The notes under the pieces were generated by a model. That model saw only the letters and a program-made list of their open reading frames with translations, did not search any database and was not told the origin of the DNA. This document shows positions 40,621 through 46,302 of a stretch of DNA of 46,302 bases, piece after piece; the stretch's first letter is position 1; each line of letters starts with the position of its first letter. The translations under genes and the position numbers were made by a program. Origin of the DNA: Actinomycetota bacterium (lineage in GTDB: Bacteria > Actinomycetota > Thermoleophilia > Gaiellales > F1-60-MAGs149); assembly GCA_005798855.1 (NCBI GenBank), contig SYIF01000003.1, forward strand, positions 1 through 46,302. The letters run 5' to 3'.

Positions 40621-41076
40621 ATGACAGACGTACGCATGATCGATGTTAGTGCCAAGGCTACGACGCGCCGCCGTGCGCTGGCGCGCTGCGAGGTGCACAT
40701 GTCGGACGAGGCGCTCGCCAAAATCGAAGATGGCGCCGTCGCGAAGGGCGATGTTTTTGCCACGGCGCGGGTCGCGGGTATTACAGCGGCCAAAAAGACG
40801 CCCGACCTGCTTCCGCTCTGTCACCCATTGATGCTCGACTACGTGCGCGTTGATCTCGCAGTCGACCGCACTGCTGGCTGTGTACGCATCGAGGCAGAGT
40901 GCGCACTCGATGGGCGCACGGGTGTGGAGATGGAAGCGCTCGTCTCGGTCTCTGCAGCCGCACTCTGTGTCCACGACATGCTCAAGTCGACCGACCCCGA
41001 GATCCGCATCGACGGCATCGCTCTGTGGGAGAAGGACGGCGGCAAGAGTGGCGCGTGGCGCCGGTCGGGTACCTGA
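40621..41076 (+). CDS. moaC: Cyclic pyranopterin monophosphate synthase
   Basis: A 151-residue enzyme that makes cyclic pyranopterin monophosphate for molybdenum cofactor. MIDVSAKATTRRRALA at the start, AGITAAKKTPDLLPLCHPL (the catalytic Lys and His), and GRTGVEMEALVSVSAAAL followed by KSTDPEIRIDGIALWEKDGGKSG are full matches to MoaC. The mog/moaB-type gene follows with one base between. Confidence 0.96.
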   Translation: MTDVRMIDVSAKATTRRRALARCEVHMSDEALAKIEDGAVAKGDVFATARVAGITAAKKTPDLLPLCHPLMLDYVRVDLAVDRTAGCVRIEAECALDGRTGVEMEALVSVSAAALCVHDMLKSTDPEIRIDGIALWEKDGGKSGAWRRSGT

Positions 41077-41077
41077 G

Positions 41078-41563
41078 GTGCGCGCCTGCGTGCTGACGGT
41101 CTCGGACGGTGTCTTCCACGGTGTGCGTGAAGATGGCTCTGGCGATCTCCTCGCCGAGCGCGTGACGGCAGCCGGCTTCGAGGTAGTCGATCGTGCAGTG
41201 GTCCCCGACGAGGTGGGCGCGATCATGGCGCACGTCGTGACTTGGGCCGACACGCCGGATGCACCCGAGCTCGTCCTCGTCACGGGTGGCACGGGGTTTG
41301 CTCCGCGCGATGTCACACCCGAGGCGCTCGCTCCGGTCTACGACCGCCGCACGCCGGGTATCGACGAGGCGATGCGCGCCTTCTCGATGCGGGCCAAGCC
41401 GCACGGCATGCTCAGCCGAGGGGTCTCAGGCATTCGCGGCCGCACGCTGATCCTCTCGTTTCCAGGTAGCTCGAAGGCGTGCGATGAACTCTTTGGCGTC
41501 GTCGAGCCGGTGCTCGATCACGCCCTCAAACTGCTGCGCTCAGACCCGACCGAGCACCTCTAG
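41078..41563 (+). CDS. MoaB/Mog-type molybdopterin adenylyltransferase
   Basis: A 161-residue MogA/MoaB-like protein. VLTVSDGVFHGVREDGSG at the start, LVTGGTGFAPRDVTPEA (nucleotide and pterin site) and SFPGSSKACDELF are the family's three marks. It adenylates molybdopterin before metal insertion. GTG 41078 is chosen, one base after the moaC stop; the track's longer ORF overlaps moaC in another frame. It shares a CTAG stop with the convergent CocE/NonD gene. Confidence 0.92.
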   Translation: MRACVLTVSDGVFHGVREDGSGDLLAERVTAAGFEVVDRAVVPDEVGAIMAHVVTWADTPDAPELVLVTGGTGFAPRDVTPEALAPVYDRRTPGIDEAMRAFSMRAKPHGMLSRGVSGIRGRTLILSFPGSSKACDELFGVVEPVLDHALKLLRSDPTEHL

Positions 41564-43239
41564 GCGATTGGAATTCGCAGTTCGGCGCGGCGCCCACCGC
41601 CGAAATGGATACGCGTCGAGCCGGATTCTTCGGTGACATAGCATGCAGGCATCTGGCCACTGAAGGGATTGACGGGGAATAGCCAGTGGGAGCGCAACTC
41701 GAGTTCGAGGACGTCGCCAGCACGAAGGTGTGTGGCCTGTGGCAGCAGCGCGATTGAAATCGGCACGATTTCGCCGGTTGAGAGTGGCTCGCGGACCGCG
41801 TGGCTGTGGACGGGCTGCCAATCGGTCGAGAGTCCTTGATCGAGTGTGCGGTGAGCCGGGCGAAGCCATCCGTGCGTCACGACGTCTCCGGCAAACCCGT
41901 ACGAGCCTTCGAAGGTGACCTCACGGCCGTCGCGTAGGAGACGGATAGCAGCGAGCATCGTGGTGTCCTCGACACCCTCAAGCGACACGTCGAGATGGAG
42001 CGTCATCGGCCCGATCAGGTCGACCGCTTGGGGCGCGGTCCAGCGATACAACAGCGAACCATCGGCATTCGCATAGGAGGACGACTGTTCCTGCGACTCA
42101 GGCTGAGCGGAGAGGGTGCCATCGCCCCGCAGGTGGAGGCCGGTCCAGACAATGTCCGACGGCGGCCACGTCGTGGCCGAGCGAATCTCGAGTGGTTGCT
42201 CGCCCGTCTCGTGAATGGCGATGCGTACCGGTGGTTCGTCATCCCAACCATTATCTGCGTCACAGAGGAATCGTTCGAAAAAGCGCCGCTGAATACCCTG
42301 TGCTTCTGCACCGTAGAACGTGCACCACTTCCCACCCCGATGGGTGTACAGCCACTTCTGGTCGGATTTGACGCGACGAAATGCCTCAAACGATCCGCGG
42401 GTGTGGAGGAGATGATCCGAGAAGCTTCCGCAGACGAGCATCGGTACCTCGATGTCTTCAATCTTGGGCATCCGCGACTGCCACCAGGCGTCGAGTTCTG
42501 GTCGAGCCGTTGCCTGAGTTAGGAGGTCTTCCGTAATCCGACCCTGTTTGCCAACCGTGGTCGACCAGAGCTTGAAGAACCCCATTTCGGAAACGCCACC
42601 CGGCTTTGCGAAGTCACGGTAGACGTCGGAAAAGCCTTCCCACGGGCAGATCGCCGCGAGGTGCGGAGGTCGTTCGGCTGCAGCACGGTATTGCGACAGT
42701 GCGAGGTATGAGACACCGAGTAGGCCGACGCGCCCATTGGACCAGGGCTGAGTACCGGCCCATTCGATCAGGTCGTGGTAATCCTCGCCCTCTTGTTTCG
42801 AAAGCATGGTGCCGACGCCGTCCGAAGTACCGAAGCCACGCAGATCGCCGACCACAACTGCAAAGCCAAGCCGGACCCAATAGGCGGGGTCTGGCCCCTC
42901 CCAGCAGGTCCAGGCCGAGAACGTGATCGGTACTGGCTGGCGAAACACTCGATATTGCAGCGGTGGGAGATACCCCCACGGCACCTTCTTCGGCAGGACG
43001 TCTTTGCCGTACGGATGGGCACACATAATCACGGGGAAACGCCCATCGGGGTGAACGAGATCACCAGCGCTGTTTGGCGCTGGTCGGAAAACGTTCGCGC
43101 GAAGGGTCGTTCCATCGCGCGCCGTAATCGCACAGTTCCATTCCGTCAGGACACCATCGGGTGGCGGTGTGATCGTCAGTGGCGGTCGCGCAATGCCGTG
43201 TAGGCGTCGCAGGACTCGTCGGGGGGAGATCCTGCTCAT
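41560..43239 (-). CDS. CocE/NonD family hydrolase, second copy
   Basis: A 559-residue hydrolase, shorter than the 679-residue copy at 22-24 kb. PVIMCAHPYGKD, VVVGDLRGFGTSDG, the nucleophile elbow GLLGVSYLALSQY and the C-terminal jelly-roll domain are present. An ester or beta-lactam-like amide is the usual substrate class. The ATG lies one base after the stop of the ABC-2 permease gene, so it belongs to an exporter operon and not to the importer cluster. Confidence 0.9.
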   Translation of the reverse strand: MSRISPRRVLRRLHGIARPPLTITPPPDGVLTEWNCAITARDGTTLRANVFRPAPNSAGDLVHPDGRFPVIMCAHPYGKDVLPKKVPWGYLPPLQYRVFRQPVPITFSAWTCWEGPDPAYWVRLGFAVVVGDLRGFGTSDGVGTMLSKQEGEDYHDLIEWAGTQPWSNGRVGLLGVSYLALSQYRAAAERPPHLAAICPWEGFSDVYRDFAKPGGVSEMGFFKLWSTTVGKQGRITEDLLTQATARPELDAWWQSRMPKIEDIEVPMLVCGSFSDHLLHTRGSFEAFRRVKSDQKWLYTHRGGKWCTFYGAEAQGIQRRFFERFLCDADNGWDDEPPVRIAIHETGEQPLEIRSATTWPPSDIVWTGLHLRGDGTLSAQPESQEQSSSYANADGSLLYRWTAPQAVDLIGPMTLHLDVSLEGVEDTTMLAAIRLLRDGREVTFEGSYGFAGDVVTHGWLRPAHRTLDQGLSTDWQPVHSHAVREPLSTGEIVPISIALLPQATHLRAGDVLELELRSHWLFPVNPFSGQMPACYVTEESGSTRIHFGGGRRAELRIPIA

Positions 43240-43240
43240 C

Positions 43241-44002
43241 CTAACTTCGCCGCGGCGTCCAGCGGAAACGCCACGAGGCGATGATCAGGCCGATCGCGCC
43301 CCAGGCGATGAGCAGCCCGAGAGGGCGCCAGGGCGTCGTGGTGGCAGGGACGTAGGCCCATGTGACGATCTTAACAAATGGAGCGACCGGCAGCAAGGCG
43401 GCAATGTTGCCGAGCCACGTTGGGAGTGACTCAATCGGGACAAAGACGCCGGAGATGAAGTACAACGGCAGCACGACGACGTTTGCGAGTGGCGGTGCCG
43501 CTTCGGTCGAGGGGGTCAACGCCGCGAGCATCATGCCGAGACACGAGAACGCGATCGCACCGACCAATACGCCTGCGACGAGCCATGGCAGGTGGCCGAT
43601 GTCGACACGCACGCCGTACGCGAAGCTACCGAGCGCGAGCATGACGATCACCATTAGGAGGGCAATCACCAGCGACGTCACAACTTGCCCGGCAATCAGC
43701 AGCCAGGCCGGGGCTGGGGTGCCACGTACGCGCTTGAAGATCCCGGTCTCGCGGCGATTGACGACGGTGATCGAGAGAGCCACGAAGCTCGCGGAGATGA
43801 CGCCCATCACCATGAACGCGGGGACCTGAAGGTACGACTGCGCGACTACATCGCCGCCCGCGAGCGTGACGGACTGCCCACCAAAGATCGCTTCGAACAG
43901 CACGAGGAAGATGACGGGCAGAAAGACCGTGAAGAACAGTGTCTCGGGGCGGCGCGAGAAGGCCAGCAGATCGGCGCGGACCTGTTCGACGAGCATGTTC
44001 AT
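43241..44002 (-). CDS. ABC-2 type transporter permease
   Basis: A 253-residue membrane protein with six helices (VFLPVIFLVLFEAIFG, then a long outer loop, FMVMGVISASFVALSITVV, and the NRRETGIFKRVRGTPAP coupling loop). The order fits exporters of the ABC-2 group such as DrrB or NodJ types. ATG 44002 overlaps the ATPase stop as ATGA. The transported compound is unknown. Confidence 0.9.
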   Translation of the reverse strand: MNMLVEQVRADLLAFSRRPETLFFTVFLPVIFLVLFEAIFGGQSVTLAGGDVVAQSYLQVPAFMVMGVISASFVALSITVVNRRETGIFKRVRGTPAPAWLLIAGQVVTSLVIALLMVIVMLALGSFAYGVRVDIGHLPWLVAGVLVGAIAFSCLGMMLAALTPSTEAAPPLANVVVLPLYFISGVFVPIESLPTWLGNIAALLPVAPFVKIVTWAYVPATTTPWRPLGLLIAWGAIGLIIASWRFRWTPRRS

Positions 44003-44901
44003 GCCGTCTCTCCCGAGATTGCGAGGAAGACGTCTTCGAGCGTTGGGCGCTCGACCGTTAGGGCGGGCAGCTCGAGGCCGCGTGCCTCGGCCCAACTGCA
44101 GAGCACGGCGAGGTCAGCCGTCGGTGCAGTGGTTTCGACCCGTACCTCGCCACCCGTCAGTCGAGGCTGCGTGGAGAGGGCCGGGAGTGCGGCGAGCTCG
44201 ACGCCGGGAGGGAGGCTAAAGCGAATCTCGACGTCTCCGCGTAGTGCTTGCAGTTTGGCGGGCGTGCCGAGTGCGGCGATCTTGCCGTCGCGCAGCACCG
44301 CAACACGGTCGGCGAGGACCTGCGCCTCATCCATGTAGTGCGTGGTGAGAAAGACGGTGGTCCCGAGGTCGCGGAGGCCACTGATGACATCCCAGAACTG
44401 GCGGCGCGCCTCCGGGTCGAAGCCTGTCGTGGGCTCGTCGAGGAAGACGAGCTCGGGGCGGCCAATCAGGGCGATGCCAACGTCGAGGCGTCGCGCCTGC
44501 CCACCCGAGAGTCGCCCGGCGCGCTGGTTGGCCTGCTCCTCGAGGCCGACGAGCTGAATCACCTCGTCGACGGTGTGGGGGTTGGGAAAGTAGGCGGCGA
44601 AGAGACGCAGCGTCTCGTTCACGGTCAGTGCTCCAAGCGGCCGGCTCTCCTGCAGGACGATGCCGAGCTTGGCGCGCCAGGCGGCTCCGGCGTTGGCGGG
44701 GTCCTCACCGAGCACGGAAACGTCGCCGCCATCGCGGGTGCGGTAGCCCTCAAGGATCTCGGTCGTCGTTGTCTTGCCCGCGCCATTCTTGCCGAGGAAT
44801 GCGAAGACCTCGCCCTGCTGCACCTCGAGGTCGAGGCCATCGACGACCGCGTGATCACCGTAACGCTTGACGAGGCCTCTGACGGAGATGATGGCGGGCA
44901 T
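43999..44901 (-). CDS. ABC transporter ATP-binding protein (ABC-2 exporter)
   Basis: A 300-residue ATPase with Walker A LGKNGAGKTTTTEIL, signature LSGGQARRLDVGIAL, Walker B LVFLDEPTTGFDP and a switch His in TTHYMDEA. The C-terminal extension has the DrrA-like look of drug or lipid exporters. It is first in the operon ATPase-permease-CocE hydrolase. The gap to the divergent UbiA gene is 52 bases, which leaves very little promoter space for both. Confidence 0.93.
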   Translation of the reverse strand: MPAIISVRGLVKRYGDHAVVDGLDLEVQQGEVFAFLGKNGAGKTTTTEILEGYRTRDGGDVSVLGEDPANAGAAWRAKLGIVLQESRPLGALTVNETLRLFAAYFPNPHTVDEVIQLVGLEEQANQRAGRLSGGQARRLDVGIALIGRPELVFLDEPTTGFDPEARRQFWDVISGLRDLGTTVFLTTHYMDEAQVLADRVAVLRDGKIAALGTPAKLQALRGDVEIRFSLPPGVELAALPALSTQPRLTGGEVRVETTAPTADLAVLCSWAEARGLELPALTVERPTLEDVFLAISGETA

Positions 44902-44953
44902 GGGTCACATCTTACCGTCGCGTCTGAAGGTGTGGCACGCCAAGATCCGAGCA

Positions 44954-45820
44954 ATGGAGTCCGCCATTGTGCCGTCTTTGCCGCGTCGTCTCGCGAATCT
45001 TGTGCGTCTCGAGCACTCGCTGTTTGCGTTGCCGTACGCCGTCGTTGGCGCGTTGTTGGCTGCGGATGGTCTGCCGCCGATTGTCGAGTTGCTCTGGGTT
45101 GGCGTGGCGATGGTGGCTGCGCGAACGCTGGCGATGGGCCTCAATCGCCTGATCGACGCGGAGGTCGATGCGCGCAACCCGCGGACGGCCAAGCGCGAGA
45201 TCCCCGCTGGCCTCGTTTCGAAGGGTCAGGTGGTTGGACTCTGCGTGCTCTCGCTCGCCGTGCTGATCATCGCGTGCTTCAACCTCGCGCCGATGACGCG
45301 CTGGCTGTGGCCATTCGTCGTGATCCCGTTCCTGATCTACCCGTACACGAAGCGCTTCACGTGGGCGTGCCACCTCTGGCTCGGCCTCTGCATCGGCCTC
45401 GCCCCGGTCGCCGCGTACGTCGCGATCGCCGACGCGCTGCCGCTCGCGTCGTTCTGGCTGCTCGGCGTCGTCGGCTTCTGGATCGCCGGCTTCGACATCA
45501 TCTACGCGACGATGGACGTCGAGAGCGACGTCGCCGAGGATATCCACTCGGCGCCTGCCGACTTCGGCATCGGCCGCGCGCTCTGGTTTGCGCGCGTCCT
45601 GCACGTGCTGAGCATCGTCTCGATGATCGGCGTCGGCGTCTGGGCGGGCCTCGCCTGGCCGTACTGGATCGCCGTCGCGGCCTGCGCCGCGCTCCTGATC
45701 TACGAGCACGCGATCGTGCGCGAGGACGACCTCTCACGCGTCAACCAGGCGTTCTTCAACGTCAACGTGATCCTCGCCTTCGCCTACTTGGCGGGCGTGA
45801 TCGCGGCGCTGGCCGTGTAG
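44954..45820 (+). CDS. UbiA family prenyltransferase
   Basis: A 288-residue membrane prenyltransferase with about eight helices. The two Asp-rich motifs are NRLIDAEVDARN (near 66) and DIIYATMDVESDVAEDI (near 187), which bind the prenyl diphosphate through Mg. The sequence is of the UbiA/MqnP group that attaches a polyprenyl tail to 4-hydroxybenzoate or a naphthoate. Codon use is more GC-rich than in most of the window. ATG 44954 is chosen; the longer ORF lies over the ABC ATPase start. Confidence 0.93.
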   Translation: MESAIVPSLPRRLANLVRLEHSLFALPYAVVGALLAADGLPPIVELLWVGVAMVAARTLAMGLNRLIDAEVDARNPRTAKREIPAGLVSKGQVVGLCVLSLAVLIIACFNLAPMTRWLWPFVVIPFLIYPYTKRFTWACHLWLGLCIGLAPVAAYVAIADALPLASFWLLGVVGFWIAGFDIIYATMDVESDVAEDIHSAPADFGIGRALWFARVLHVLSIVSMIGVGVWAGLAWPYWIAVAACAALLIYEHAIVREDDLSRVNQAFFNVNVILAFAYLAGVIAALAV

Positions 45821-45873
45821 GTGCTCGGTGTGAAAGAATCACCTCACTCTCAACATTGAATAAGCAGGCAGCT

Positions 45874-45907
45874 GAAGTTTCGGCTCGAAGGAAGTTTCGG
45901 CTCGAAG
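45874..45907. repeat. Perfect 17-bp tandem repeat upstream of the sigma factor gene
   Basis: GAAGTTTCGGCTCGAAG occurs twice with no spacer. The second copy supplies the GAAGGAG ribosome site of the sigma factor gene. The 95 bases between ubiA and this gene otherwise hold no gene. Confidence 0.95.
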
Positions 45908-45915
45908 GAGCCCAG

Positions 45916-46302
45916 ATGGCGCGCACGCACCGTGAGCAGCGGATGGACCGCATGGTCGAGGCGCACGCAGCGTCACTGCGCCGCTACCTCCTGCGCCGCG
46001 GCGCGGGCGACGAGGCGGAGGACCTCGCGGCCGAGGCGCTGCTCGTCCTGTGGCGGCGCCTCGACGACGTGCCCCGGGAGGCGGAGCTGGCGTGGCTCTA
46101 CCGCACCGCGTGGAACCTGCTCGCCAACCTTCGGCGGAGTCTACGGCCGCTGTCGGACCCCGACGCCGACCGCGTGGTCGGCGACTTCGCCGACGGCCTG
46201 ATCGAGGATCTGGCACTGCGCGACGCCTGGCGCGGTCTTTCCGAGCGCGAACGCGTGGTCCTGCGCCTCGTCGCCTGGGAGGGCGTCGGCGGGCCCGCGC
46301 TC
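45916..46302 (+). CDS. ECF-type RNA polymerase sigma factor (partial)
   Basis: 129 residues are visible before the window ends. Region 2 reads LRRYLLRRGAGDEAEDLAAEALLVLWRRLDD then AWLYRTAWNLLANLRR, and region 4 starts ALRDAWRGLSERERVVLRL, the standard sigma-70-family ECF layout. The ORF track misses it because the frame runs off the edge. ATG 45916 has AAGGAG 5 bases upstream. A second gene, such as a cognate anti-sigma factor, would lie beyond the edge. It probably answers an envelope or stress signal; the target is unknown. Confidence 0.9.
   Translation, partial: MARTHREQRMDRMVEAHAASLRRYLLRRGAGDEAEDLAAEALLVLWRRLDDVPREAELAWLYRTAWNLLANLRRSLRPLSDPDADRVVGDFADGLIEDLALRDAWRGLSERERVVLRLVAWEGVGGPAL

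Noticed and set aside
44912-45709. 265-residue minus-strand ORF
   Set aside because: Antisense shadow of the UbiA gene; highly charged, low-complexity composition typical of reversed GC-rich codons.
1-46302. CRISPR array, insertion sequence or prophage
   Set aside because: No regularly spaced repeats, transposase, integrase or phage structural gene was found; the repeats noted are short and local.

Overview
The window looks like a piece of a high-GC bacterial chromosome, most likely from Actinomycetota and perhaps a Thermoleophilia-type lineage. The reasons are the GC-rich codon third positions, frequent GTG starts, a poly-Ser/Ala/Thr lipoprotein linker, a DUF6058-like protein, and a fused uroporphyrinogen-III methyltransferase/synthase beside ccm cytochrome genes. 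The lineage call is inference; no rRNA or marker gene was available to test it. I see no transposase, integrase, phage gene or CRISPR array.

Layout. 0-2.4 kb: the start of an ABC-F-type ATPase, a DUF6058-like protein, a small membrane protein and an MFS transporter. 2.4-25.2 kb: a large catabolic block. It holds a polyamine-type ABC importer split in two (binding lipoprotein at 3.5-4.7 kb, permeases and ATPase at 18.6-21.3 kb), a HisC-like aminotransferase, a nitrilase, an alpha/beta hydrolase, a DUF1989 protein, a VOC protein, two amidohydrolases with a Rieske ferredoxin, an acyl-CoA-dehydrogenase-like flavoprotein, MmgE/PrpD, an IclR regulator, a gamma-glutamyltransferase-fold hydrolase, an AruI-like thiamine-diphosphate decarboxylase, a D-2-hydroxyacid dehydrogenase, a DUF1028 protein, a CocE/NonD hydrolase and an M20 peptidase. 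25.2-34.8 kb: household genes, namely cobA-hemD fusion, hemC, ccmD, ccmC, ccmB, ccmA, a PfkB kinase and a membrane protein on the minus strand, then tatA, tatC, an amidohydrolase, a TPR protein and tRNA-Lys(CTT) on the plus strand. 34.9-46.3 kb: mixed genes, including an old-yellow-enzyme homologue, a CynX-like transporter, a secreted protein, a class-III aminotransferase, a cysteine dioxygenase-like protein, moaC and a mog/moaB-type gene, an ABC-2 exporter with a second CocE/NonD hydrolase, a UbiA prenyltransferase and the start of an ECF sigma factor.

How the genes may work together. The catabolic block reads as import of a nitrogen-rich amide, peptide or guanidino compound, release of an amino acid by the Ntn-hydrolase, M20 and CocE-type enzymes, transamination to a 2-oxo acid, then decarboxylation (AruI-like enzyme) or reduction (D-2-hydroxyacid dehydrogenase). 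The AruI-like enzyme and the DUF1989 protein make a guanidino or urea-type substrate the leading guess. Two enzymes have altered key residues: the GGT-fold protein lacks the Arg that binds the gamma-glutamyl carboxylate, and the M20 protein has Cys where the last metal-ligand His is expected. The ccm/hem cluster supplies haem and exports it for cytochrome c maturation; CcmD is present but too short for the ORF track.

Non-coding features of note are a 14-bp perfect hairpin with further foldable sequence upstream of ccmA, a 98-bp-period tandem duplication carrying REP-like palindromes at 39.8-39.9 kb, a 17-bp perfect tandem repeat before the sigma-factor gene, and two convergent gene pairs whose stop codons share one CTAG.
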